Part shown: one piece after another, positions 49,487 to 61,080 of the stretch
How the letters are laid out: every line of letters begins with the position of its first letter
How positions within the stretch are numbered: the first letter of the stretch is position 1
Assembly: GCF_947507565.1 (NCBI RefSeq)
Contig: NC_089175.1
Coordinates: forward strand, 7,119,733 to 7,183,732
DNA length: 64,000 nucleotides
Source of the DNA: Oscarella lobularis
Lineage: Eukaryota; Porifera; Homoscleromorpha; Homosclerophorida; Oscarellidae
Reading direction: 5' to 3'
Made by a program: the position numbers and the translations under genes
Notes under the pieces: generated by a model
What the model was told of the DNA's origin: nothing
Databases searched by the model: none
The model's input: only the letters and a program-made list of their open reading frames with translations

Positions 49487-51545
49487 TACTGTACGCCAGA
49501 ACGTTGCATATAATCGGACGTCAATCGCAAAAACGTTGGCCTTGTGTCGGGGACCGAAGTCCAACAGCGAAGCATAACGTCGTATCTACGTTCAAAAAGG
49601 TTCCTTATTGCTTAGTAACACGTTAGTCGTTCATACAATTTTTCAGAACAGTTTCTCGGTTTGCTCATTCGATAGCCCGATTTTCCGGTAAGCAATTCGA
49701 ACAGCTTTTCGACGGGCACTCCCGGATAGGGAGTTCCACCTAGGGTCGCGATTTCCCATAGAATTATTCCGTAGGACCAGCTAGAAATAGGGTCTTTCGT
49801 GCAGGACCAAGTCATTCCCAACCCCACTTTGTTACTTACACGTCGCTATATTCGCTATACGTTCGATATAAGAGCACTTCCGGCGCACACCACCGAAACG
49901 GAATAACTCCACCCTAAGAACAAATTGCATTAGACTTTGAAAATGTGGAGATATCTTGTTGGTATCGACGTACACGCGACGTTTTTCGGTAGTAGGCAGC
50001 CGATTTGAGATCCTTAGCGAGCCCAAAGTCGGATATCTTTAGTCGTTGTCCAGTGCAAACAAGAACGTTTCTTGCCGCCAGATCGCGATGAATGCACTAT
50101 GTAGTTCTCTCTCTCGTTATTCCATTCACTCCGCGTGTAATTTTTCTTACTCCTTTGGAGGCGACAAAATTCATTCCTTCGGCGATTTGCTGCGCAAATG
50201 CGAACTGCTTGGCATCGTCGAGTCCAGTGCTTCTCAGTTTGCGCAGATGACAATGTAGGTCACCGAATTTGGCGTACTCCATTACGATTTTACTCACGCC
50301 TATAAATATGAATTGAGCCGCCATATGCGTGATTTTCCCCATGCAGTCTCACATTTCTCCTCTATACAATATCCATAAACTAGAATGACGTTATCGTGCT
50401 GACCGAGATTGACTATGATTTCGGCTTCCTTTCGAAGTTCCTCCACGTCGACGCCTTCTCTGTCTAAACCGGAAAAACAAATGACGCTTAGTTAGTACTT
50501 TGATTCGATGTGTTTACCTCTGAGCATTTTTATTGCGATTCGCTTGTCATAAATTTCTCCCTGCTGACTCGTAGTTCTTAGTTTTCCCTCAGTCACCGTG
50601 CCGAATTGACCTTCTCCTGAGTTACGGTATAGCTCTTCCTTGCATGCTTTCTTACGAGTGCGTTTACTTTACCTAGAGATTTTCCGACTGAAAGGCAGTC
50701 AATTGGAATGATTTTGTTTCCGTTCCATATTTTCTGCTCTTTGACGTCGAGAAGATCGGTCAAATTGTCCGTGCTCTTGTCCAAAGACGCGTCGCTTGTA
50801 AATCGCTTTCGTTTCAACGCCAGTGTAACAGCGGCTGCAACACCAATAAAGACAGCGGCAATAACGCAAACAGTAGCAGAAATAATTGCAGTTTGACGAG
50901 AAGTGAAAGTCGCAGACGATACGTTTTGAAAAGACGTTGAATTCAAAGAGGAATGGTTTGTTGTAGGAGCAGTGGAACCATAAAGGCTCATAGACTTGGG
51001 CGTCTCCTTTGTCGTCGTTTTTGTCTTCGTCAATATCGTCGTCGACGTTGTTTCGGTTGCGTTAATATTATTCGCATTCGTAGTCGGACTGTCAATGACG
51101 ATGGTCACTGTGCAACAATTCGTGGGATGTAGCAAATCCTCAAGATTGCAATGAAATTGTCGTCGACGTTGGGATTTTTTGAAAGAGGCGCTCCTAATTT
51201 TTAGTTTACGAGTGAGTTTCGATACGTAGGTCCAGCAAGTGTCATCATCGTTTCGGCTCGGATTGCACGATTCAATATTATGATTAGCAGTAGTTTTCCA
51301 GGTAAGTCCGTCACCGTCGAGTCGAGGTCTATGGCAAGTGACGTCGACGACGTCTCCTCTTCTTACGGAAATGAACTCTTTGGTGCTTCGAGTTGTCTTT
51401 CCCATAACGTCGCGCTGGCAGTAACACTCTGTCAGACAAAACCTGTGAGGCCATGTTGTCTTTTGATTGTATAGCTTACGTATATACCGTATGTTTGTAC
51501 GACTCTGGAGCCGATTGAGAGGATGAAATAACCTATAGGCGTCAT
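49483..51545 (-). CDS. Ig-like receptor tyrosine kinase (543 aa)
   Basis: Nine exons: 51545-51488, 51428-50673, 50616-50518, 50463-50353, 50299-50151, 50096-49974, 49913-49840, 49780-49622 and 49585-49483. They join in frame (544 codons). A signal peptide ([19 protein letters not shown]) precedes one Ig-like domain ([37 protein letters not shown]), a Ser/Thr-rich stalk, a TM helix and KRKRF. The tyrosine kinase is complete: [15 protein letters not shown], helix-C glutamate in [43 protein letters not shown], and LRCW with RPTF. The last intron is only 36 bp and rescues the C-lobe end after an apparent stop. An active receptor that signals by tyrosine phosphorylation is expected; the ligand is unknown. 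Sponges carry many such receptors. Confidence 0.88.
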
Positions 51546-52847
51546 AGGATTTGTACCGCACGCAGTCGCTTATAGTTCCCATGCAGTCTAACCTATGCAG
51601 AATTTGAGAGAAAAAATTTGCATGGTTTGTCTTAGTGACGAGTTTGATGTCGAATGAATGGCTCCTGACGGGCCCCATCATATGTAGTGCATGTTGTGCG
51701 GCGACCCTATGAACTTTGTTGTATACGTCTGGCTTCTAAATGCATATCCTGGCGGCAATTGCATGGGTCAAAGGTGGACTACTGCCCTACACATCTCTGC
51801 TTGCACTGGCTTCATCCCGGGCCATATGGAGAGCTTTTGAGTCATATATTCGATTTGAATTTCTCAATGCCGCCGATTAAGAGCCGCTGTTTTTGCCGAA
51901 AGGAACGTTTTCTGTCTGTTTTTGTTCTTTCTCTCGTTCAGTTGAAATGGAACGCGGAGACCAACCGGATGACGCTGACGAAATGCATTGCTCATCGTTT
52001 CCTCTCTTAATCTAATGCACTTAATTAATTCCGATCAGTTCAGAAAGCGGCGCAAATAATAGGAGATACGTACGTGAGGCGGAGAAACCGTTCGAAAAGG
52101 CTAGTATCTTAATTCATACGTTTACGTTATGTGCGAGACAAACGATTGTCTTCCGTCTGACGCAAGGTTGTCATGCCGACTCGGCTCACAAAGGAACGAA
52201 GGTTACGTCATACTGCATCTCCAATGTAAATCGTTCCATTATTAGATTTGTTTCTATGTGCGCTGCTGCTGCGCAACAATCCTACGAGCGTCCGTTCTGG
52301 AACTGAAACTAAACTGCCGGTTCACGACGTCACGGATGGTACAAAAAATTATGATGCCATTTCTGACCTACAACCCGGATAAGCTATAGCTAGGAAAAAC
52401 AACGTCGGTCTCCCGAAGGAAATGCGGCTGTTTGGTGTCGACAATGAACTCGTTTGAATGAGCAAGAATCGAAATTGCTTTCAGATTGCGGTAAGTTAGA
52501 GCCTAAAATCACTCTTTCGACTAAGAACTATCGTGCATCGACACGCCCTTTTGTCAACAGAATACTTGTAGGCACTCAAAATGAAATATAGTCTTGAAGC
52601 CGCAAAATGTTCACAGGGGGTACGATACCATGTACAATTCGCAGTTCATGCGTCTATATACCTTTCCAATCCTTGAACTGCATGCAAGGATTGTTTTTAG
52701 CTAAGCAGCCTATAAGCTCCCTATACTCTAAGTCGTTTTGTCTAGCTAGAGTATGGCTAGAGAGCATTTTTGTCAGCAAAAGTAATTCTGATTACTTCGA
52801 AATTCCCACACAGACACATAAATATTCGGAAGTTTTATTTAGCTATA
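51546..52847. other. Intergenic, paralogous to 44790-45950
   Basis: Upstream flank of the receptor kinase and downstream flank of paralogue C. It matches the region beside paralogue A, showing that cluster units were duplicated together. No exon recognised. Confidence 0.55.
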
Positions 52848-52870
52848 CAGTCGGACCTCGTTAATCCGGT
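52848..52870 (+). repeat. Left terminal inverted repeat of Tigger element
   Basis: Starts CAGTCGGACCTCGTTAATCC, directly preceded by TA. It matches the reverse complement of 54856-54878. Confidence 0.92.
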
Positions 52871-52976
52871 ATCTTTTGTCAAAGAAGTTTTTGCCGGATT
52901 AGAGAGGGTGCCGGTTTAGTGAAATTTTTATTTGAAACGTTGCATGTTTATTAGATTAGCTACTGTAACGTCATAG

Positions 52977-54630
52977 TTAGTCAACAGAGAAGTAAGATGT
53001 AATTTTGGTTTGAACCTGAGGAGAAAATCGCCGAACTTCAGCAACTCGTCTAAAGAGCATCTTCGCGCAGTCGTAATCCTTCTCATTAAAGCCAGGGTGC
53101 TCTTCAATGCAAAAAAGAACATCTTCTAGTGCTTTTCTAGCGTCACACAGAGTCACATGTCGCAAGAGATCGCTGCCGCCTTCGGGTTCGTCGTCGCTTT
53201 CGTCGATTTCGGTCGGCTGAATAACATTTAGAATGAAGTCGTCGGTAACTTCTTCTGTAGTGGCAACATCATCGTCTAGCGCTAAGAATTCTTCAGCACT
53301 AAGCATTGTTTCGTTTACAGGCGAAAATTCTTCAATAGCTTTTTGCAAATCTTCAATACCACAAGTAGGGTCATCGTCATCTTCGCCATGCTCGGGCTCA
53401 TCATCGGATGCTTGTGGAATTATTCCTGTGTGACGGAAGCAGTTGGCTATTGTTGAAGCCTTTACAGACTGCCAGGCGCTCCTAGTAAAATATATTGCTT
53501 GCTTCACGTTTATCCTAGAAAATTCCTTGCCGTCGTCAATTTCGTCAATGTAGTGCCTGGTACAGAAATAAAAGATTACCGGTATTCAGTGTCTTGAGAA
53601 AGACTTTGTAAACCAGTTACCTCATTAGCATTGTCTTGTAGTGAACTTTAAAATTCTGAATTATTCCAGCATCCAACGGCTGCAGATGAGACGTTGTTGC
53701 AGGCGGAAGGAATTCTAGTGTTGTATTGCTTAGTGAGATATCCTTGTAACTATGACTTGAAGCGTTGTCTAAAAGAAGCAAAACGTTGCGATTTTTGGCT
53801 TTCATTTGGCGGTCAAATTCAAGAAGAAAGTCGCGAAAAAGGAGAGCCGTCATCCAAGCTTTCTTGTTGTGACGGTAAGTGACAAGTTTTTGAACATCAA
53901 ACTTAGAAGGAAAACAACGCGGTTTTGCAGATTTTCCGATAACGAATGGTTTCAATTTGTGTGATCCGTCAGCATTAGTACATAAGGCAATAGTGATTCG
54001 GTCTTTGCATCTTTTAGTGCCGAGAACCGGCCCAATAGCTAGGGTCTTATTCGGTTCCAAACGATAAAACAAACCCGTTTCATCAAAATTGTAAACATCA
54101 CTAGGATGATAGTGGCGTACTATCTCTCGCAAATGTTCTCTTCCCTTTTCAACACGCTGCGTGTCGACTCCTCCTGCTTCCCCGTGACGCACCTGCATTT
54201 TAATCCCGTAGCGCTTTTTGAATTTTTCTAACCACCCTCTTGAATAGCAAAAATCATTAGGTAAATTAAGCTCTCTTCCAAAACACTTGGCCTTTTCACG
54301 AAGAATTTCGTCACTAATGGGAACACGACGGGATTCCTTATCAGAAAACCACATGAAAAGCGCCTTTTCCATGTCTTCATGCTTTGCAGCACGAAGTCGC
54401 TTTGAGGAAGGCTCTGACGTCAAGCTAGCTACGGACAGCCACTTATCTTTTTCACGAAGGATGTCTCCCACTGTTGATCTCCCTATTTTGAAGCCGTGAC
54501 GACGTCCAATCTCCGCCGCAACGTACTCCTGTGACTTTCCTGGATGATCTTCTTTGAATTGGCAAATTTCCTTTTTCACAGAGAAGGAGACATCCGTTCG
54601 CGATCGCTTCCTTTGGCGTACAGAAGACAT
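52977..54630 (-). CDS. Tigger/pogo-family transposase (529 aa)
   Basis: Two exons (54630-53621 and 53556-52977) join in frame over a 64-bp intron. The N-terminus is a pogo/CENP-B-type helix-turn-helix pair (KRSRTDVSFSVKKEIC; FCYSRGWLEKFKKRYGI). The DDE_1 catalytic core shows all three acidic residues: VYNFDETGLFY, LLLLDNASSH and HLQPLDAGIIQNFK. The C-terminal part is acidic and low-complexity. It catalyses cut-and-paste transposition of its own element in the nucleus. Both ends and the frame are intact, so recent or current activity is possible. The start is the first ATG of the frame; an upstream GTG is not needed. Confidence 0.92.
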
Positions 54631-54855
54631 CACCCGTTAAACACGTTCTGTGCACGTGGCCTGCTAACGCGCGCAGACAATAAAAAAAGCAGCCGGATTA
54701 ACAAAGCTGTAAGCAGAGGATATTCACCGTTTTGAGCTACAAAAATGCCGCCGGAGACGGAACGCGAAGGCCGGATTAGAGCATGCAAAATGTAAAGAAA
54801 ACCGTTCGTTTCTTTTAGAACCTTGCCGGATACTGAAGATGCCGGATTAGTGAAG

Positions 54856-54878
54856 ACCGGATTAACGAGGTCCGACTG
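54856..54878 (-). repeat. Right terminal inverted repeat of Tigger element
   Basis: Ends with the reverse complement of the left terminus, directly followed by TA. Confidence 0.92.
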
Positions 54879-54925
54879 TAATTGTATCTGGTACCGAACA
54901 GCAAAACCTGACCTCTTAAAACGCA

Positions 54926-55758
54926 TTATTTACTTGATATAGCGGTTTTCTCGGTAATGCGATTTTCGAATCCCGAGCAGCTATTCGTAGGGCATTCTCG
55001 TACAAGAAATCGCTTCCGTTTCAATGTCAATATAACGAAAACACCAACACCAATAAGAAGCGCAGCAATGACGCACACCGTAGCAGAAATAGTCACAGCG
55101 GCTTGACGACAAGTAAAACTTCCTGACTCAGACGATACGTTGTGAAATGCAGTAAAATTGAAATAGGAATGGGTCGTAGTAGTAGAGGTGGCAGTAGGAC
55201 TATCGGTCGTAGGGTTAGGCCTTCCTTGTTGTGGAGTCACTGTCATCATTGTCGTCGCTGTCTCCGTGGGATAATTAGTAGTATTTGTATTATTTGTATT
55301 TGTCTGGATGTCAATGTTTACAACGCAGCATTCCGTGGGAAAAAAATATCCTCGAGAATGCAAGCGAATTGACTTTGAGACGCGTCGATCGAAGCGCTCT
55401 TGATTGTTAAGAGACGAGTGAGTTTCGATACGTACGTCCAGCAAGTTGAGGCGACGTCTCGGTTCGAATTGCATAATTCAATGTTTTTATTAGCGGTAGT
55501 TTCCCAAGTAAGCCCGTCACCGTCGAGTCGAGGTCTATGACAAGTGACATGGACGATGTCTCCTCTCCTTACGGAAATGGACTCGTTTGTGATACGAATT
55601 GTCTTTCCCATAACGTTGCGCAGGCAGTAACACTCTGTCGGAGAGAACTGTCGTTATATATACAAGGCATATTTCTTCTAATAGTTGTCGCGAGCTTACC
55701 GTAACTTTGTACTGATGGAGAGAAGAAGATAACCTATAGGCGACGGAGGCTGCTGCAT
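54926..55758 (-). pseudogene. Kinase-less Ig/TM receptor paralogue C
   Basis: Leader exon 55758-55700 (MQQPPSPIGYLLLSIS) and main exon from 55634. The leader exon is two bases out of phase with the ectodomain exon compared with its paralogues. A further one-base loss in a T7 run (55340-55346) breaks the frame at the end of the Ig domain. After that the second frame again encodes the stalk, TM helix and KRKRF, then a short tail with no kinase. As in paralogue A, the tail DNA aligns to the end of a kinase C-lobe. The homopolymer break could be an assembly error; the leader shift is less easily explained that way. Confidence 0.65.
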
Positions 55759-57780
55759 ATGTATGCTATCACTAGCTCCCAAGTCCTACCTATGCCCAAA
55801 ATGAGAGAGGTGAAGTCCATGGTTTGTCCGTAGTGAGAATGGCTCGCTATAGAATGCCTGATGGGCTCGCTTTTACTGACTAAAGTACTGTGCATCCTGC
55901 GAAAGCTTAGTTCCCGGTTGCATAATCTCAAGTCTGGTTTCAGATGTTTTGAATATACGCAACGCGTACGCATATCCTGTCGGGGTGACGTTACGCGCAA
56001 TAGTCGTAAACTAAAGGACTCTCTCTCAATACATGTACCACGCATTGAGAGCGGCCGTCTGAACGAAAAAAGAACGCGTTTGCTCGATTTTTCTCTAGTC
56101 GTTCAGTTGACCTGCTTGAAACGGCCGGAGACCGAAAATACTTGAGATGCGAAAATTCTAAGGATGCCATATACACGTGTAGTAACTGTAGAGCGATCGT
56201 CCAGTGCTAAGAAAAGCGCTTGCACCATCTTCTATCCGTTGCAATTACGTCACGTTTCTGCATCTAGTTTCCGAGGGAAAGACGTCATGCAATGACGTCT
56301 ACTGCATGACGTCTACGTGTATTGCTAGAATTCGTATAGGAAACCTGAGCTGCGAGGATCGACGTTGAGAATAATGGTATTTTTTCGAAGCTAGCTATCG
56401 TTGAGCTATGCAAAACATAGATTTGATTTTGTTTGGCTTTAAAAGCACGTAGGTTGAAAAAAGCGAGCGATTTTATTTAATTAATTAGGCTCGGCGGAAG
56501 TTACCTCGATGCTGAGGAAATATTGAAATACGTTTTCTTGATCCAGCGAAGAGCAGACGTTCATCTTTGATTAGGCCGGATTGTTCATCCAACTCTCCGG
56601 CCGCAGCCGGTGTCGTCAAAAAGAAGTTTGATACACAATACCTTGAAAATAAAAAAAAAGATGAAAATTAATAGACCAAGCGAATTAGGACGTTTGATCA
56701 CAGCCAATTTCGGATCAGAACAATGCAGTTCACGATTCACTAAAATCCCATTGTGACGAACCACGAAATTTTGATACGATTCATGGGGCCCCCGTTTCCT
56801 CAACAGATGTGCATTTCAGATGATAAAGTAGGTCTTGGGTGCCTCTAACTGTGACGTATCTCAAATTATTGATCCGATTATGGGGCACTATATACACTGA
56901 CGTCGAATATGTGAAGGAGTGTATGGCAAAATTGCTATAGCCTCAAGTGGGGTTCTAGCCTCAAGTGGGGTTCTAGTAGAACATTCATGCAGTCTGACAT
57001 ACTATAATAAGAGTGCTGATTACTGCATTACTCTGCTCTTTCCTCTTTCTCTTACATAGACTAACGTTTTCTCTACGATCGCCAACATCTTGAAAGTCGA
57101 ATCTTCTCCACGCGCTTCTGCTCCGGTCGCTTTCGATCGTTCGATAGCGAGCGCTTGGCAGAGGACGCCGCCCGGCGCGTAATTGGCGAAGAGAGTCGCC
57201 GGAATTCGCGTTATTCTCTTTTCCGAGCGAGTTCTGTGAAACGGAGGGTTAGATATCGATCTTGCGAAGCTCGGGCTACCTCTTGGAGTTGCATTAGCTC
57301 ATGGACGAGCGTTGCTAGAGCTTTGCTTGTCAAATCTGGTGAAATAGAACGATTGAAAAGTTTTACCGCACGCTACGCTAATGGAACATGTCCCTGATGT
57401 CCAGTATGTTACGTTGGCCCATTCTTGCGAGTACCGTTGGGTCAGAAAGGTTTCTAGCAGCCTTTCAGTCGTCTCATTATTCAGTGTAAACGAAGACGAA
57501 TAACCTACTGTAGTTTGAGGTAAGCTGGCACATTCTAGCGCGAGTTCACGTGCCCTAGCAGCTTGGAACGCTCGATTTCGCACTTTTCGACGCGGCACGA
57601 GACCTTGCGCTTCCTTGTATTGATCCGTGCCCACATCTAGCTGAGGTTAATAATAGTAGTTAGACGCTAGAGTCCATGGGATTAGCTAAAGGAATTAATT
57701 AAACTTTTTTAAGTCTTTTATTCGTTTTTATTAACAAAGAGTTGCGGTTTGAAATTCTTGTGCGGATGTACTATCAGTTC
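55759..57780. other. Intergenic, upstream of paralogue C
   Basis: 55860-56480 matches 46880-47480. At 56938-56976 an 18-bp word (tagcctcaagtggggttc) is present twice. Open frames on both strands at 57150-57640 have no recognised domain; neither is supported by splice partners. Confidence 0.45.
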
Positions 57781-57784
57781 CCTT

Positions 57785-58245
57785 TACGAACCTCCTATTG
57801 GCGATAATTGAGTGACACGCTCTCCGAAAGGGAGTGGGGTCGTTAAGTCCTGCTTACGACACGCGATTATTCGCCTCGTACATACTATTCTTCCGCGTTT
57901 ACCTATGCACTCTAAGCGCTGCACTTTTAATATTTCGGCTTTCGAAGACGCTTTCATGCCGTCGTAGTATTAGAAAGCGCTTTTGACGCGCTTGGTATTG
58001 ATCGGTCAGATGCATTTTTTGTGCGGTGGGAACAGCGTCTTCTAATGATGATGATGACGATGATGACGGTGTCTAGAATGTCGTCAGCTAAATCATAGTG
58101 GCAGTGGTTAAAGCATTGTGGCCGCCACATAGTTTAGACACAACGCAGCTAGCCGTCTGGAAATCCTTAGCAAGTCCTAAATTAGCTATTTCATTAGTCG
58201 GTTTTCCTGTGCAGAATGTTTCTCATTTCCTGATTTCGGTGATCA
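57785..58245 (-). pseudogene. Decayed receptor tyrosine kinase remnant
   Basis: On the minus strand, 58245-58135 aligns base for base with the catalytic-loop exon of the intact kinase (shared aatccttagc, ttagtcg and gtgcag on the plus strand). In the remnant HRD has become HRN and frameshifts and stops follow. 57905-57855 aligns with the APE exon and 57845-57795 with the next exon (ACTCCC...GGAG). No ectodomain is attached nearby, so this is an orphaned kinase piece of the same family. Confidence 0.6.
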
Positions 58246-58778
58246 AACGCACTAGAGAGAATCAGAGTCTGCACGCGTGCATGTTGATACACCGCATACT
58301 TTGCATGCCATTCAAAGGAAGTGATTACAGCGTTCCCTGTCCTTCAAAGACAATGTAAGTTTCCAACGGTCCGATGCGTGGTTCACATTCAATTTGAGAC
58401 GCACAAGAAAGCAGACACACCTTCTGAGGAATCAGTGACACCTACTACTAAACTAGTAAGTGAGTCTTTGGAGAGGGTCCTATACTGTACTCCTCCACCC
58501 CGGCGGAGTGATCGCGAACGAACTCGCGGCATCTTCATACCAAGCCTCGTACACGTGAAAAAAATATTTTACTCTCGTTTGACCCTCTACCTGTGTTCAT
58601 CATGATGAGGTATAAATGAGGTGACCTCAGCTTAAAGGTGTTTGTGGAGGCGAACTATGTCTCATCATACTCATTTCTTCCATTCCGTCACCACGTGCTG
58701 ACCGGATCACTTCCTCGAAGACGAGTTAGCAATCGAATATTTGTGAGTCATCGATAGCCGCGTTTCCGCTTTGATTCG

Positions 58779-58785
58779 TATAAAA
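58779..58785 (+). promoter_or_regulatory. TATA box of secreted Ig-like gene 2
   Basis: TATAAAA in attcgtataaaagagcg, 51 bp before the ATG at 58830. Confidence 0.7.
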
Positions 58786-58829
58786 GAGCGTTGCTTAGTC
58801 AGCGAAAGGCATAACGCGTGTCGGCGAGA

Positions 58830-59827
58830 ATGTTTACCGTTCAAGCTTCCTTTAGCGTTCTTCTACTACTTCTCGTCTCTTCGTCTTTGTCCCAAGAGAA
58901 ATCCGATCATCAGAGTGAGCGAGTTACAGATACAAATCACGCTCCTAATTAAAATTAATTCGACTTTTAAAAAAAAGGTAAGCGTTTGGCGCGTTCCGAC
59001 TCGTCCATCTGCTATGGTTATACGCACCGCTTACGTTCGTACGACGTGACGCTTGACCCTACTATTGAAGTGGCTGAGCTCAGATGTTGCCATGATCGGT
59101 CGATTATGAATTTGGCGCGTTGGAGAATATTGGGTGGCGACGGCACGAGAGATCAACTTCCGTACTGCTCGACCGACGCTAAGGTCGATTTTTCGTGTTG
59201 GAAATACGTGTCGCGTCTCTCTGTTTGTCTCTTTGTTAATGTGACGAAATTGAGGGAAGTTGGGAAGACGACGTTTCTTTGCGGAACGGAACCCATGTCT
59301 GACAGCGAGTTCACTCTAACAACGAAAGTTCGCGTCACATCTCCAGGTTAATTAATTGGTACTGTATATATTTTTAATTCTAATACGCTATACTAGGATT
59401 ACCCACTCCGACACCGACTACGTTTCACGTTGAGGAACTGAAACCTAAGCTACCAGGTACTGACGTCATTGATTATTACATATACACGTGCGTCAATTTA
59501 GATTTAGATGTATTTGGATCAAGTTGCAACTTGACTGATACTTATGCTTCGAATGATTTGGATAGCCAATGCGAACAAGGAAAGGTTGTCACGTGCTTTG
59601 GAAATGTATCCTCCCTTCTCTGGACTGTCGGAAGAAAGAGTCATCCACGTCGTGTTGCGGAATGTGTGAAAGGGAAATGTCCAGTGGAATCGTGTTGGAA
59701 GGTTTCTGCGAGCGATAACGGCGTTGAACTTCATCTTAGTCGCAAGAGGATGGAGTCGAAGAAAGCGTTCAGATGCGCGGAAGGTGCAGGTTTGAATTTG
59801 TGCTCTTTTAGAGCTGTGTGGGACTAG
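58830..59827 (+). CDS. Secreted protein with two Ig-like domains (gene 2, ~279 aa)
   Basis: Four exons: 58830-58914, 58978-59346, 59397-59456 and 59502-59827 (acceptor 59508 also keeps frame). They join in frame over introns of 45-63 bp. A clear signal peptide (MFTVQASFSVLLLLLVSSS) is followed by domain 1 (ELRCCHD, ARWRILGG, FSCWKYVSRL, TTFLCG), a Pro/Thr-rich linker and domain 2 (VVTCFGN, LLWTVGR, ESCWKVS, KAFRCAEG, LCSFRAVWD). The CW-x-x-S signature and cysteine spacing match the ectodomain of the receptor tyrosine kinases on the opposite strand. There is no TM helix, so the product should be secreted. It could bind the receptors or compete for their ligand; this is inferred from homology and position only. 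Confidence 0.7.
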
Positions 59828-60957
59828 TAGAGTTCTTGTTGAGTCGTCTTTTTTGTTTCATGTCACTGTTTGTTTTGATGGTTCTCTCACCATATTTGCA
59901 CGAAAGAACTTGCATTTTTCATTGGCAGCATCTCGTCATCTAAAACCCGGATGTCCATCTCTGGCTAGCGCTCGTTTTGACGTTTTCCTGCTGTTTCTGC
60001 GCTTCAAATGAACTTCCTGGCGCTAGAAAACGAATGAGAATTACGATTCTTTACTGATCGCTGTAATTTGGAGCCGAGAATAGCTCTCTTTCGAACAAGA
60101 ACTCTCGTTTAGACTTCTCTCGCAACAGCAAGACACTGGTCGAGCACTCTCTCTATACTCTGAAAAGCCAAGCGAGACGAAGAACGATTCGATGCAGGTA
60201 AAATGTGCATGAGGGCCAAAACGTACCTTTTGTCCACTCCACTTCGATCGAGACCTATATAAACGAATGTATCACTCACACACACATGTCAAACCTCGAC
60301 GAGCTCACTTGCACTGAGTCTCTCGTGCAATGACCCTGATTGGCCGGGTTCTTTCTGGCTGGAAATAGTGGAAGCCTGCCATTAGTCTCAGAGCTATAAA
60401 TAAATACATAAATAAATATTTATTTATTTATAGCTCTGGTCAGACTGTGAATGAGGTAATTCGGACGTCGTGCGATCTAAGCGTTACACAAGACCCCATA
60501 CAATCGGTTAATTTAGAGAATACAACCGTGCATGCAGTAGACCGCGCGTGTAGGCGAGGAGGTTTACCCATGCCGCGCCAGTCGCCTCTTCATGCAGCCC
60601 TTTTAGTGCGACCGCGAACCGTAGTGGATATTAGGATAGGAAAGGTCAATTAAGCGACCTAGACCGACGTCGAAGTTCCTGGAGACGTCAGCACACGTTG
60701 TTCCGTTTCTATCGACGAACGATTGCACGTTTCTTCCTTCGCATCCAGAGGAAGTTAACTAATGAGCTAAACGACGTCTTCGCGTTTACACTCCAAGGCG
60801 ATGACTAAAGAAAGCAGTGAGTGTTGATAAGCGATCGAGCCCTGCCCTTGCCACATTTTTTTACTACAAATCGTTTTCCCTGAACTGATGTCGCGTCATC
60901 AGAAATCTGCGTGGGTAGGGTAAACGCTTTCATTCACCCACATCAAATCGGAGTCTC
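59828..60957. other. Intergenic, no recognised gene
   Basis: Contains flank sequence resembling parts of 44160-44560 (aacccggatg, tcgatgcaggtaaaatgtgc, ctcgtgcaatgaccctgattgg), a palindrome at 60389-60438 and short open frames without support. Confidence 0.45.
60389..60438. repeat. 50-bp near-perfect palindrome
   Basis: cagagctataaataaata pairs with its reverse complement at the other end. After a 3-nt bulge on one side the stem continues with agtct/agact. It could form a long hairpin or cruciform and may be a tiny foldback element. Confidence 0.8.
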
Positions 60958-61080
60958 TATAAAATGCAGAGGGTAAAATTATCGAGATCTCAATAGCATT
61001 CGTTCGAAATGAAGTTCCTCTTTCGTTCTTCTTCTTCTAATCGGGCGCATATATCTCTTATAATGCTACCACAGATTATC
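60958..61080 (+). pseudogene. Remnant promoter and first exon of a secreted Ig-like gene
   Basis: TATAAAA at 60958-60964 is followed 51 bp later by ATG (61009) and atgaagttcctctttcgttc, which aligns with the leader of gene 1 (atgaaatgtctttttgttct). One inserted base shifts the frame, so the leader becomes polar. No downstream exons of the family were found before the receptor paralogue. Confidence 0.5.

Larger units (their letters stand above)
52848..54878. mobile_element. Full-length pogo/Tigger-type DNA transposon (2,031 bp)
   Basis: Inverted ends begin CAGTCGGACCTCGTTAATCC on each side (52848-52870 and 54856-54878, identical for about 23 bp). Both are flanked by TA (52846-52847 and 54879-54880), the target duplication of the Tc1/mariner superfamily. 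Subterminal ccggatta words recur inward. One transposase gene fills the element. The paralogous region at 45890-45935 reads through with a single TA and no insert, so the insertion postdates that duplication. Confidence 0.93.

Noticed and set aside
57155-57634. Opposing frames of about 80 and 111 codons
   Set aside because: No family resemblance, no splice partner, and both strands are open across the overlap, as expected by chance.
58090-58130. tRNA-like string gtggcagtggttaaagc
   Set aside because: No acceptor stem, anticodon arm or T-arm (no ggttcgaatcc-type sequence) follows; the region is part of or next to the kinase remnant.
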